From Phoronis australis (taxonomy: Eukaryota; Phoronida; Phoronidae), in NCBI GenBank assembly GCA_002633005.1, contig NMRA01000118.1, positions 24,032 through 88,031 of the forward strand: a stretch of DNA of 64,000 nucleotides, in the 5' to 3' direction. The stretch's first letter is position 1. Every line of letters starts with the position of its first letter. Shown here in pieces: positions 37,101-46,932 of the stretch. Below the pieces are notes generated by a model. That model made no database searches and was not told the origin of the DNA. It worked only from the letters and a program-made list of their open reading frames with translations. The position numbers were made by a program, and so were the translations under genes.

Positions 37101-38035
37101 TTATCGGCTGTAGAACCGACAACGTTCCTTTAATAAAACGGTGCGTCTTATTTTACTATAGATTTCTAAGTTTTCTCGGTTATTTTTTAAATTTTAACAT
37201 TACTGTGGCCAATGGTTAAAGTAACGTGGAAGCAGATTTGGCGAACAAACTCGTCTTGCGAAGTCATCGTGCCATTAACAGCAGTCGTTGTCACGAATAC
37301 ACGCCATTATTTCAGGATGGAGCTCAGAAAAAATTGCCAATTATGATGTGTGCCAACAAATCAGATCTGCGCCCTCAAGCTGAAAAATTAGGTCAAAAGG
37401 TTGTAAGTCAGGAAGTCGGACTGAAGTTGGCCAAGGACTATTCAGCGTTATTCATAGAAACAAGTGCCAAAGACGGAAGTAACATCTATTCTTCTGTCAT
37501 CGAACTTACAAGGTGAGACACCTGGTAACTGCATTGGTCTATCTTATTGTAAGGCCCAAATATATCTGTGCTCTGGCTTGGGATTCAGTTCTTCAAAAAA
37601 TGATGAAGAGTCCTGTCTTTTTCCTGCACATTACGCGTGTCCCAACAAATTTTAACATTAGATATTGATTTTAAGGTAACAATAAAATACTTTCTTACTT
37701 TCTCATTAAATCGAGTATTTTAACTTTCTTTAGTAAAATCTTTAAGTTTGTTCTATGTTCAGAGGGTGAAATTCCCTAGATGTCCATAGACCCAAAACAC
37801 TTGCTGGTTAAGTCACAGTGATCACATGCTTCGCTTTTATAGTTCGCGAAAATTTGCATGATCTCACTTTTCTTGCAAGAAGCAGTTCAGGTCACGATGA
37901 AAGCTTAAATATTTTCTTTCTCAAACGTTTTCCAGAATGTTGAGGACAAACGAGGATTTGGAAGTAAAGTCTGTCGGATTACAACTACACGAAATGCAGG
38001 TTGACGGGGAACGAAAACTGCCCAAGTGTTGCTAA
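15834..38035 (+). CDS. RASEF: RASEF/Rab45-like EF-hand, coiled-coil, Rab GTPase protein; variant A
   Basis: Large Rab GTPase with N-terminal Ca2+-binding EF-hands and a central coiled coil, thought in this family to work in membrane trafficking. Exons: 15834-16180, 30615-30764, 31257-31347, 32032-32330, 33312-33380, 33873-34001, 34455-34597, 35114-35554, 35866-36062, 37316-37512, 37936-38035. The phases join perfectly to 720 residues. Order: two EF-hands (loops 15-26 and 47-58), coiled coil (about 115-380), Ser/Arg-rich linker, then the Rab domain: P-loop GDAAVGKT (about 530-537), switch [16 protein letters not shown] with the catalytic Gln kept, NKSD and ETSAKD. The end is KCC, a double-cysteine geranylgeranylation signal. 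Blocks such as EQVxxLYQ, KLHDxNDxLR and CEIDSLPE match RASEF better than Rab44 or CRACR2A, as far as I can recall these proteins. Confidence 0.92.
17650..18150 (+). repeat. Dispersed repeat copy 2 with an internal 45-bp tandem duplication
   Basis: Same family as 14165-14650. It additionally has a roughly 45-bp direct duplication at about 17928-18015 (catgtaacttttg...gtcctatt twice) that copy 1 lacks. Confidence 0.6.
18361..18800. repeat. tRNA-like SINE-type element
   Basis: Starts with a tRNA-like head (gtggcgcgtgtggtgtactggttac..., then a degenerate B box tagtccaatcc near 18427), followed by a 350-bp body. Reading frames on both strands of the body look protein-like but have no start or splice support. 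I treat it as a decayed repeat. Confidence 0.35.
21351..21382. repeat. Hairpin-forming inverted repeat
   Basis: Arms aaccttggttggc and gccaaccaggtt are separated by about 7 bases. Confidence 0.7.
22501..23057 (+). CDS. RASEF: Alternative first coding exon B: one intact EF-hand, long acidic linker
   Basis: ATG at 22501 has a good context (A at -3, G at +4). It encodes 185 residues and ends CCGCAAG|gtgacc, also in phase 2. The first EF-hand is reduced: [13 protein letters not shown] lacks a 12-residue loop. The second loop, [12 protein letters not shown] (46-57), is near canonical with Asp instead of Glu at position 12. A KKRR basic patch and a long acidic Ser/Asn-rich linker follow. The linker ends [15 protein letters not shown], which resembles the end of exon A. 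Splicing to 30615 stays in frame (790-residue product). Splicing exon A into this exon does not, because the frame differs or hits TAA; the two are therefore alternatives. A leader splice at ..taaatag| near 22470 is possible. Confidence 0.85.
24798..25180 (+). repeat. tRNA-derived SINE-like element
   Basis: The head shows a Pol III A-box-like word (tagcgcagttgattagagcg) and a perfect B box (ggttcgagccc, 24850-24860), spaced as in a tRNA. A body of about 250 bases follows, ending aactcaataaaac. Acceptor-stem pairing is poor, so this is a SINE rather than a functional tRNA. A second B-box-like word (gggttcgcaccc) lies just upstream on the minus strand, near 24779-24791. Confidence 0.65.
25676..25767 (+). 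repeat. 46-bp direct repeat, two copies, upstream of a TATA box
   Basis: 25676-25721 and 25722-25767 are identical except for about three changes. Each carries catacatcg.caatgggcaac and aaaagcgttggtc. Confidence 0.9.
25780..25790 (+). promoter_or_regulatory. Strong TATA-box-like element
   Basis: tatataaaaag, 13 bases downstream of the second 46-bp repeat. The arrangement looks like a compact Pol II promoter firing rightward, inside the RASEF-like intron. Use is unproven. Confidence 0.4.
25953..26120 (+). CDS. Candidate small Cys-rich ORF (55 aa) downstream of TATA box
   Basis: ATG at 25953 opens a 55-codon frame with five Cys, including CSSYCNSC, and ends TCCTGA. It starts about 170 bases after the TATA element. 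There is no signal peptide and I recognise no family. It may be chance, or part of a spliced exon. Confidence 0.15.
27843..28475. repeat. Inverted-repeat (foldback-like) element
   Basis: Left arm (about 27850-28000): tttaaaagtatac, actaaaaa.gac, cagttctctgaaacaaaat.atgct, ttttgaaaactcctttc. It recurs as reverse complement at about 28300-28445. A third partial copy lies at about 28088-28180 (aaaaagtatac.., ggcgtcaatcttgaaa). No transposase is seen; it is non-autonomous. Confidence 0.7.
28991..29155. repeat. Degenerate ~20-bp minisatellite (cggagtagtgaactttcgga)
   Basis: About eight diverged units of the type (t)tcggagtagtgaac. A second, shorter patch of the same words is at 60828-60885. Confidence 0.8.
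29718..30220. repeat. Foldback element with long terminal inverted repeats and internal ~20-bp repeats
   Basis: The terminal arms are about 65 bases: left starts ccaaatgggtaaac and runs to cttgttagaggc; the right end reads gcctctaacaag...cacccatttgg. The inside is filled by about ten units of ggcgtaaagtaattatttg in the left part and the reverse complement (caaataattactttacg) in the right part, with a nested ~80-bp duplication. The whole unit can fold into a branched hairpin. No coding capacity. Confidence 0.85.
30615..34597 (+). CDS. RASEF: RASEF-like shared exons: coiled coil and linker
   Basis: Seven exons (30615-30764, 31257-31347, 32032-32330, 33312-33380, 33873-34001, 34455-34597; the seventh, 35114-35554, carries the P-loop). 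The first encodes [16 protein letters not shown], very close to the matching RASEF segment. The next ones are heptad-rich, with Glu, Lys, Leu and Gln ([52 protein letters not shown]). After [18 protein letters not shown] the sequence turns into an Arg/Ser-rich disordered linker. Coiled-coil dimerisation is known in this family; here it is inferred from heptads. Confidence 0.9.
32735..32973. repeat. MITE-like element with CAGNG termini
   Basis: The left end cagtggcagatctacg and the right end tagatccgcctctg are imperfect inverted repeats, each followed inward by a G/C run (aggggggggttt / aaaccccct). The flanking caaaa is present on both sides as a possible 5-bp target duplication. Such termini occur in hAT-type transposons. 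It lies in an intron of the RASEF-like gene. Confidence 0.7.
35114..37512 (+). CDS. RASEF: RASEF-like exons for the Rab GTPase domain, with a GC-AG intron
   Basis: Exon 35114-35554 carries a Ser/Arg-rich linker, a KIKRRRE basic patch and the P-loop. Exon 35866-36062 carries switch [28 protein letters not shown] and ends ..WIDAIEAG at the nucleotide level as ATAGAG|gcaagc. Exon 37316-37512 starts GAT GGA GCT and carries NKSD and [14 protein letters not shown]. The intron 36063-37315 begins with GC. No GT donor nearby keeps the frame, and AG|GCAAG is the usual context of GC-type donors. Confidence 0.9.
37936..38035 (+). CDS. RASEF: RASEF-like last exon with CC prenylation end
   Basis: Acceptor acgttttccag, then 32 residues ending RKLPKCC and TAA. 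The two terminal cysteines are the typical double geranylgeranylation site of Rab proteins, needed for membrane attachment. Confidence 0.92.
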
Positions 38036-39167
38036 AGAGTATTCAGTGTCGCTGTTTCTCACCCCCGCTGGTGTCAGGGTCTTTGGTCCTGATTGTATCA
38101 GGAAAGAGTCAAGAACGTTGATTCGCTGATTACTTAAATGGGAGAAGAGTCGTCCCAAGCTGTACGGGCTTAACTGGTCTTCGATATACAGGCTTGGGAT
38201 GGGTCCAGATTGTGGCGAAATCGCACAAGTCTTCACGAGTATCTTCATGGTCAGTTACAAGGAAAGCACGAGGTCGCACCAGCCTTCACTCGGGAGTATC
38301 TTAATTTACGTAACGGGCCACTGGCCAGTGTGCTGGCAAATACCACTTACTTCGTATACATCTGCCTAGTGGGAATTTTGTTTGCGTTGGGTCTGCCTAA
38401 TGTCAGGGTTGATTTCGGAGTACGTGTTCATCATTCGTTATTATGTTGCAGTATGCGGCAAGAGGGTCCGCAAAACGTGTCATATTGCTAATGTAGTCGC
38501 ATGTGCAACTAGGGTCAACTGTGAGCAGCTATTAGTCAATTGAATATTGGATATGCCACTCTTAAGCAGTCTGGGTACAAAAACGTCTAGTTCTGATGTT
38601 AAAGACCGGTGAAGTTGACAAAGACTTCTTCACGGACATATTTTTGTCTGTTTAATGTCTATGCCTGCTGTCGGACAATTCTTCAGTGGCCGATTAAATC
38701 CCAATCACGAGGTGTCATTCCGCCTACAAGGCAACGAACTCAAAATCGTACGCAATGCGTCTTGTCAGATATGTTTGACTTTGAACATTTCAGTAAATTG
38801 CTGCTTTCCTACAAATATGCCGTAGTAGCATATTCGTCGTAAAATTTAGATCCATGCCAATGTATTTATTTTGTTCACTTATAAATGTGCTCGTCTAAAG
38901 TATGCGGTAAATGGATTTTTGTATAATGAACATTTTACCTTCAAGTAATTCTTTGCATGCATAGCTCATAGTCAGTGCTGTAGTGGTAAGATTAGAGGTA
39001 AGTAAGCGCCCAAAGCCCACCGTATCACCTCGAGCACTGAAAGTAACTTAGTAGGCGCTACGTTCAGATGCCAAAAGGTGGTTGGCTACGCCTTCGTGCG
39101 CCTACGCCCCACTACAGCACTGCTCATAGAATGTTTTTTATTCGTTAATTTTATTTGAATTTGGAAA

Positions 39168-39480
39168 TAGCCGCGCCGAATTGAAATTCAATATCCCACC
39201 AGACGGCGAGCATGTCTTTGGTGGAAAGGCGGTCAGCGCCACCTACAGATCCCATGTAATGCGGACGGGTTTCAACATATATGGTACAAACAGCGCCTTA
39301 ACACCTTTCCTGCTATCGTAACGCCGGCAAATTACCACTGCTGTGCGGTGGAACGTACTAGTGCCTTACGAAAAAATCTGTTGAAATCTCAATGTATGAA
39401 CAAGGACATCAAGCTCCATACATTTCCCACTGCGAAGAAGAATCATGCGGCAAAGCACGGCCAGTGGCTGCGGCACACAT
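39168..39480 (+). repeat. Dispersed ~310-bp repeat, copy 1
   Basis: Aligns throughout with 62205-62515 in the same orientation (aatagccg.gccg.attga, ccagacgg.ga.ca.gtcttggt.., ggtacaaacag.g, acattcccatt/acatttccca). Confidence 0.85.
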
Positions 39481-39530
39481 TCCTGTGAATGTGCTGATTT
39501 TGGGCAAGTTTAAATACCATGGGCGGCGCA

Positions 39531-39664
39531 GCACTGAAAAAAGTGGGGGGCTAAAGCCCCCTGAGCCCTCCTGTGGTGCACCACCTATAGACCATGTGCG
39601 GCGTAGCACTGAAAAAAGTGGGGGGCTACAGCCCCCCAGCCCCCTATGGTGCGCCGCCCATGAA
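39531..39664. repeat. Two tandem G-rich palindromic hairpin units
   Basis: Each unit of about 66 bases reads gggcggcgcagcactgaaaa, aagtggggggcta, agccccc, then gtggtgcaccacc/ggtgcgccgccca. It is a self-complementary unit, present twice in a row. Protein-like frames on the minus strand come from this repeat. Confidence 0.85.
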
Positions 39665-40396
39665 TATTGGCGATTTCCACAAGTTCTAGTTGAGCCGACT
39701 CGGGGACGAGACGGTCTCGCCAATTCGTGACTGTACTCCTCAGTGACTAATGTATGCGATTTTCCCCGTGCATGCACATGTACATATTCGCTACTCAAGG
39801 CGTGGAGACCTGTAGGCCCCTACAGTAGTCTTATCGCATGTTTCAGTTGCCTGTCATGTCAAAAATCCTTAAAAAATCACAAAAAACGCGATTTTTCCTC
39901 TCAAAAGATATTTATAATTTGCTACAACAGCGCTTAATTGCACACGGAGATTTCACTTATCGTATTTGCAAATAAGAATTTCAAGTGTCGTTTTCCTCAT
40001 TTTTGTTTGTTCAAATGAATGTGTATAAGTATCAGCTTGTAATTATAGACTATACATGTCGGGATTGCAGTTGTTCATAGCGATTTCTAATACACACCAT
40101 AAAGTATTTTAAGAACTACAGCGCCATTTCGTCGCAAACAACATTTATTTTTCGTGAAATATTTGCACACTTGACTCGCCATAAATTGTTTACAGCTTTT
40201 TCCAATGTGTTATATGACTTTGACAATTCATCTCAATATTTCCTAAGAAAGTTGTTAATCAATATTTCCTAAGAAAGCTGTTATGTACATTTTAAAAGAA
40301 CATTTGTTTCAATTCTGACACTTTCGAAAACTTATTTCACTCGTGACGATATTGTATTACCCACGACACTCAGCATGCCTGCTGGTTTCCACACCA

Positions 40397-41116
40397 TGTT
40401 ATTTCTCTCTCTCTCTCACCAATGCCCTGTACTTTGGGAAGTAGTTTATTACACCAACTAATGAGTGAATATAGAAATACAGATACAACTCAAATACATC
40501 AAATAAGTAGTATTAACCATATTAAAACATATTTATAGCAAAAATACCAACTTGGCTGAACTACAATAAAGTTTTCTCGACTTAGATACTCGCAAGTATC
40601 ATGTATGAATGAGAGAAAAGTGGGCTTAGCTTTTAGCATCCGCTGTTTGTATATTATACATTGCCAAACAGAAATTAATAGTTTCCAAAGATGGCAGGCC
40701 CCGAATGTTAAGGAAAGTCGGATTTCACACTTAAGCTTATTAATTACTCTAAACAATGCCAAAAATCTTCAAACAAATGAACGTTCCCACTAAACGTACT
40801 AGACTTTTCTTTCTCACGGTCACACATAGCGAAGAGCACAAAGGTGACTAATGAACACCGGGTAAAAAACTTATACAAAATTAATCAATAATTGTTTTCA
40901 TGATAAACTGGACTGACTGCGTAGGGATTTTGCCAGATCCTTAAAAACTTAGATAAACATCTTTTCAGAATTTCTTGGCACTTTAGTCAATTTTTGTCGT
41001 AATAAAATAGCATTTTTCGTTGCAGAACTTAATGTGATGTTATCGCGATTAGCCGCTGTCACGTTCTTCGACAACGTGTATGGAGTCTCACCTGTCGAGG
41101 TTTCGTCGACATTTAT
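40397..41116 (-). CDS. Candidate 3' exons of an unrecognised minus-strand gene
   Basis: Two exon-like blocks with good sites read on the minus strand. 41092-41116 (25 bp; acceptor caattccag, donor ACAG|gtgaga) gives INVDETST. 40818-40847 (30 bp; acceptor gttcattag, donor ACC|gtgaga) gives VTFVLFAMCD. A third, weaker block of 38 bp (40434-40471) precedes a GA-rich donor. The phases follow on from the 219-bp exon at 41758-41976 (0, then 1, then 1). The alternating hydrophobic pattern suggests beta strands. No family recognised. Confidence 0.28.
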
Positions 41117-41757
41117 CTGGAATTGAAACAGATTCTAGTGGAAATTGAATGGATATTAAGTCGAGGTTTTGTGCGCCTAAACATACTAGCACTTAGACAT
41201 TTTCCAGTTTATTTTGAAAACTACTGTCTGGGATTGAAGCCATTTGAGAGTGACTAAAGTTGAAAGCAACAGTACATCTTAGAATACATTCCGTACTTTT
41301 TCTGTTTCTACGTGACCATGGAAATTGCAATATTGTGTAAAGTGCACACTGTAACACATGCTGTTCCTAAACACTTATAACTAATGAGTGCACACGTGGA
41401 CACACAGCGATAGTGTGGTGGTGGTGGTCAGGCAACCAGGCTTTTGTGATTGAGTATCATAGGCAAAACACACTAAGTAATCAGCTATAAAATCATAGTA
41501 ATAACGTCTCACCAACAGTGTGACGGAGTTCCTAAACTAACCAAAGTTGTTGTTAATATAAATAACAAGGTGTTTGACAAAAAATAAATGTACTGGTTGT
41601 GTTTTTTCTGATTGCGTTTGCAACTGGCTAATTAAGTGTATCACTCAAATTATATACTATGTATTTTAATGTGCTCGAAACAAATGTCTGAACGAAGCCT
41701 TGTTGAATTAGGTGTTTGACTGGAAAATACTCTCTAGGTGTCGCTACTTTGACTTAC

Positions 41758-41976
41758 CGCTGATGTACAATTAAGTCGTAACAAATTTAGTAGTCCTAAT
41801 TCCCAATTCAAGTGGGTTGTCAGTTTTTTCTTTAATTCAGATTCCATGTTGATTTCGTCCTTTGTCAACTCTGTTTTTGCAGACGACGTTAAGTTACGTA
41901 TCGTCAAAAGTCTGTTTGTGACGTTCATTCTTGTTACTACTGACTTGCCGAAGCCAACTTCTGAGGACGGAGTATT
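41758..41976 (-). CDS. Candidate internal exon, 73 codons, extracellular-type sequence
   Basis: On the minus strand, acceptor gacttttcag and donor AGCG|gtaagt bound an open 219-bp block in phase 0-0. Translation starts NTPSSEVGFGKSVV and ends LLNLLRLNCTSA. It has three N-glycosylation sequons (NVT, NLT, NCT) and a Lys/Glu-rich helix in the middle. The layout reminded me of SEA or GAIN-adjacent ectodomain segments, but I cannot assign a family. This is the best-supported exon of this strand. Confidence 0.4.
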
Positions 41977-43582
41977 CTGAAAAGTCGGAGATGTCAATGA
42001 TGTCAACAGGTGCTATTTGCTCGGAGACCCATGAGCTAAGAGCATGTGTGCAAATGCGTTGCACCTAACTTAAATTAAGCTGTTCACTGTTTAAACACAA
42101 TTATACTGTCAACCATAGTTGAAAGATAGGTGGTTTAAAATGTTTTAAACCAACGACTTGTCAAAAATTACATTTAGAAGATGTCCACCCTGCCAAGTTA
42201 TACCTTGGTAACATAAACGGTTTCTCAATGCTAATAAGACTGATCTGTTACCAAGAATCAAATTCATGAATATTTTTTTAAAGTGCTTAAAACCACCATT
42301 TACCTTATTTCGACAAATGAACACAATGCCACATCATAAAACCTTCCTCTACAGCACTTCTCTAAAAATATCAGCACAGCCTCGGATATCGCTTCCTAGG
42401 TTCTCACTCACTAGTAAGACCGAGCTCAAAGGAGTAGGAGGAACCTCTGTGCAATACTCGATTGTGTGCCAGTGAAGCCATGATTCGAATCCGGGTCTCT
42501 CCACTGAGCCTTTATAGCACTGCGTATCAAAATCGTAAATCCATTGTCCCCCAAAACGAGAAAATAGAAAAAAGCGACTGCAACTGAAAGTTTTTTAGCT
42601 CCACGGACATAAGTGTCACGTATGAACGTACCCAACTCCATTGTGTCGTGTCCAACAACACGTGAGTTTCCTATATAGACTTGTACCATATTTGCGCTTC
42701 TGCGGTGCCCAGCGGGAAAGTGGAAAGAGTCGCAGCGGGGTCAATTACTAATTGCCACTGCCACCATAAACGAAACGCCTCGCACTTCCTTATTATACCA
42801 TAAACCACAGGAAAACCAGCAGCGACATCTGATGAGTTTTCACACAAAACACATTGGAGGGTGACTAGTGCTGTGATTGGTTGTTACAATTTTACGTAGT
42901 ATGTTTTGACCAATAGATGCCCGTAACTCGAAATCAGCTAACAAACATATCGTCACATAGTTTTGGGATGTTCCAGTTTGATGGCTCATCGACTGGAGGG
43001 TTGCTTTTAGTTTTTGTTTTCAATGTGAAATTGGTGATTTTAAGCACTTTAAGTGTTGATGGTAGACCCGTAAAAATACGTATTTTTAAAACCCTTAATG
43101 ATTACAGATTTATGTTATACATATACGCACAAAAATAATGCACTTGTGGCTTTGTTTTTGTTCTAAAAATCTTGATTGTTCAGGGAAATCGCTTTTATCT
43201 CGAACATGAAGTTTTTGCACAAAACTTGAAAACTATGTTTTTGTTTATTCTAGTAGCTACAAACTATTATCTGGGGTTTTCTTTCAAGGACTCTTATTTC
43301 GAAAACTCGGCTGTCAAAAAACGAAAATGTCACCATTCCAGTAAAAAGGACAGTATTTTTTGACAGCTGAGTTTGATAGAGATTCATAATTTGTTGGAAA
43401 TAACATAACAGATCGAAAGATTAGACATTCGAATATTGATCGGCTGAACGGAGATTCTAACCAGTCCAATGAGCTGACGGCCTGCAGTAAATGGAACGAA
43501 AACGCTTTCAAAGCTTTCAAATCATTTTCATTGCACCATACGCAACAAGAAGTACCCAATTATACGCGCTGACGTTACATAC

Positions 43583-43612
43583 CTGTTGAGGGGGGTCAAC
43601 CCTTTTCCCTGC
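43583..43612 (-). CDS. Candidate 30-bp microexon
   Basis: Minus strand: acceptor tctgttgcag, donor CAACAG|gtatgt. In phase 0 it gives AGKRVDPPQQ, which could precede the 41758-41976 exon. Confidence 0.25.
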
Positions 43613-45948
43613 CTGCAACAGAAAATGTATTTATCAAAAGTTTGTTAAAATCAGAAGCAATTTCATCAACAAAGTTGTGAAGTTTGCCGAATACCCAGCG
43701 GCAAGCATCCAGTAATTTGTTAAGCATAAGAGGGACCTGCTTTCACCATGTGTCCTGAATATTTGACGGAAAACACGTGATTACGGTTGTTATCACAGCA
43801 TTTCTCGCACGACTTTCTTTTTGTCGTTAAACCAGGACTAGTTCTTCATGTCACCTGAGTGTTTCGTGCATCGATTTCGTTTTACCAGGAAATTTTGATT
43901 TATTTTTATTTTCACTATCCCATGTTTTTCTTATAACACCAATTCTGAACTTTCCTCACCAAATCTTCATATACGTACTTTGTGCCGCAGAGAAACACTT
44001 TACACATTTAAAAGAATGTAGCTTCGTCTGCAGTGCTTCTTTGTAGACGACAAAGATATTTTTGAAAAGCCAATACCTTACATACTTTTTGGTAATTAAC
44101 ACATTTTAGCACATGTTGAACGCGAGTGTTTCAAATTGGTGGTTTTCAAAACGCAGTTACCTAGTAAAATCCAATACACAAATGGCGATGGAAGGACACG
44201 ACAGTTGTGCGAAATGAAACAAGAGTGCTGTATAACGAGTTGGCGATGTATTCAAATTGTTTTAAGAATTACGTTACTCATGTGGTGCCCTCTATTGGAT
44301 GCATTTTTCTGTAGAATATTTTTGAAGTAATCCATAACTCGACAGGTCATCCCTGTTGGTATCCTTTCTATAACATCGCGGTTCGCCCTGTTCAGTTCAC
44401 AGACATTTCCTCTTCCACCCTGTTCAGACTTCAGCCTTAAATTATTACCCCATAACAAATCGCCGCGAGGGACCAGATCCAAAGAATATGGTGGCCAGAC
44501 GGTAAGATCAGACGCAAAGCTCGCAGTACGAGACGTGGCTCCATCCTACAGAAACCAAACTTTAAGACCAGTAGTGTACCTCAACCTAGTCTCCATAGAC
44601 TTCTTAACATTTCAACATACCGATCAGACGTCACAGCAACGCTGTTGCCTTCTTCCTCGAAGGTAAAATGCGCTTCTTCCCTGAACGGGTGGATGACGGT
44701 ATCTTCAGGAACCATTTCAAGAATTTACTTTGAAGCACTCCATTCTCTTTTTCTAAACGTTTGATGTCAACATTGCAACTCATTGTGCAACATCAGATAT
44801 TTAAATGACATTAGAATCACAAATGATAAACGTGTTTTGATGTAAAAAGTGATAAACACGGAAGCAGGTTCACACGTGGTCTAGAGGTGTGCAGCATTGT
44901 GGGTATATAAGAAGAATCAGAGAGGCGTTTTCGTATTTCAGGACGTATCTATTCTGTGGTGGTATGGGGTTCATGAATGTCAATACAATCAAGAAATTCA
45001 AATTTTCAACTTCAATTCCTGATCGAGTTACATTTTAGAACCGAGAGCTGAGTACTGCACTGCACAGCACGGTTTTATATCAAAGGTCGTAAGCCTAGCT
45101 ATAACTAAAACTCCTGTCACACAGAAGACACGACCGGGTTACAACGGACTTGGAAATGAAATTTTGACGAATCTCAGGACCTCACGATTGATCGTACTAC
45201 CAACTCTACAACTAGTATAAATTTGGCAAGTTCTAAGGTCCAGCTTCAAATAGTAGAATTGTAGTATTTTCTTTCTCTGTACATCCATGTCTTCTGTAAG
45301 CATTTCACTTTCTTCCACACTATTTGCTGCCGATAACTGAACACTTTCAAAACATTCAGTGGCTGCATGGTGCTGGCCTTTGCCACGACCTTTTCAGGCA
45401 TATCGCCCTATACGCTGTGCATTACAGGAAATCTGTATTGTGTTTTTGAAATCTGAAGTTTTCAGCAGCTGCGCTGTTGTAAAACTTTTGATAATACTTT
45501 CCGTATAAGACCCTGACTTCCTACTAGCGTGCGTTCACCCGATGTACACGTCGTTGAAATATATCTTGCATTGAAATAACACTGTTTTAAGAAAACAGGT
45601 GGTCAAAATTGAGTCGCAAAATAGCTGATATACGAAGTGAAGGTTCACGGTTTCAGACACATGGGTTACGCTTGAAACGTTAAGAGGATTCCTTTCCGTG
45701 GATCGCATCAAGGTATTAAGATTAGATGAGGCTGAATTGTTTAGTTTTGAGAATATTTGTTCATCAATTGGAGCTGTCTTTCTAAAATACTTTGAACCAC
45801 GACAGTCAAGCTTGATAAAGTTGTCTGTCTAGTGTGTTTAAGTACATTCATCTTATAAAAATTTAGCGCCACATTGAGAGTCTCGTTTCTACGACATTTG
45901 TAACTAAAACAGCGTATGACATTGTAAAATAGACCTGGCATTACTTAC

Positions 45949-45969
45949 GCTTATACGTAAGCGACACAT
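45949..45969 (-). CDS. Candidate 21-bp microexon
   Basis: Minus strand: a strong acceptor (polypyrimidine ..gtttttttttcag) and donor AAGC|gtaagt. It is phase-compatible after the 46674-46932 block, reading NVSLTYK with a sequon. Confidence 0.25.
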
Positions 45970-46349
45970 CTGAAAAAAAAACAAAAATCAATGAAACTGT
46001 GCCAACGTCTACACAGTAGTACAAAATAATACAACCAGTTGAAATCATATTGTGTTGACGTAAACATCGTTCCAACATCCTCCGACCAGAAGGTCGATCG
46101 GACGTATGATGCGCCGCCTGAAAATCTTCTCATGTGAACGTTTTTCAGAACGCTTATCAACTTTAATTCGAAAACATATCAATTTCTATGATACTATTAA
46201 TAAAAATTTGAAAATAAGTACGACAACAACTTTTATTTCAAACAATAACCAAAACAATGCCTCCTGCTTCATGAATGGCGGCAACAACGCCTGTTGGAAT
46301 AATTAAAAGCTAACTTTGTTTTAATGTCCACGCAGTGGGCAATCATTGC

Positions 46350-46450
46350 GCAGAATGTATTTCCCATAACCAGGCCTCAAATGGCTAAACCGATCAGCGG
46401 CATCTTGAGGCTTGGGAACGAAACTGGTGAGAGTTGCGAAGACAATGTAC
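46350..46450 (+). repeat. Dispersed repeat fragment, pair with 52085-52190
   Basis: Shared in order: gtatttccc/aaatttccc, ggcctcaaatggctaaaccgatcagc / gcctgaaatgactaaaccgatcatc, gcatcttgag, gaaactggtg/gaggctggtg. Confidence 0.65.
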
Positions 46451-46673
46451 AAAAGTTTGACTAATTCGCACTGCCGATAATAATAGATAATATAAAAATG
46501 AGTACTGATTGGTTTCAATCGGATTACAAGCTTCAATTCCGTGTTTTCTCTCCCGCACTAAGCCAGACCATTTTGTAACCTTCCGTGATGAACCGTCAAT
46601 TGCCGTTATCAATTCGTAATTCATCGGGTTATTCCGCATCATAGTTGACCTTGAACCAGCTCACGTGACTCAC

Positions 46674-46932
46674 TTAGGAGATACGCCGCATGGGACTTTT
46701 GGAAAGACTTTTGTGTTTGATAGTAAAATTTGTTGCGAACTCGTTGGAGCAGGAGGTTTTCAATGCTATCAAAAGAACAATTGCTCATGATTTGTTGAAT
46801 CCCTGTTTTGTGTAAATTTATTGAGGTTTGTATTTGATATGGACGGCTGAAGTGAAGCAACGTGGAAATCCTGGTCCCGAGTGTCATACCTTGTAGTATT
46901 ATGTATTTTGGACAATCAGAAGCTGAAGACGC
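46674..46932 (-). CDS. Candidate exon, 86 codons, unrecognised
   Basis: Minus strand: acceptor gtgatacag, donor CCTAA|gtgagt; fully open in phase 0 (ends phase 1). The sequence begins ASSASDCPKYIILQG and includes NCSFDSIENLLLQRVRN. It holds one sequon. No database-like family comes to mind. An internal donor-like site (CAAG|gtatga) is also present. Confidence 0.28.

Larger units (their letters stand above)
38036..40400 (+). other. RASEF-like 3' UTR and intergenic DNA with repeats
   Basis: No AATAAA was seen in the first 1.4 kb after the stop. attaaa at about 38693 is a possible variant signal. From 39168 onward the sequence is dispersed repeats. No coding region is supported. Confidence 0.5.

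Noticed and set aside
39392-39798. 112- and 129-codon frames with an internal protein repeat
   Set aside because: The repeat is the palindromic DNA hairpin unit translated; the same peptide appears at the unrelated repeat locus 59030.
42426-42689. Minus-strand frame ending DPDSNHGFTGTQ
   Set aside because: This kind of peptide typically arises from tRNA-like DNA (gattcgaatccggg is present); not a gene.
44904-44910. TATA-like tatataa on the + strand
   Set aside because: No downstream coding frame or leader donor could be tied to it.
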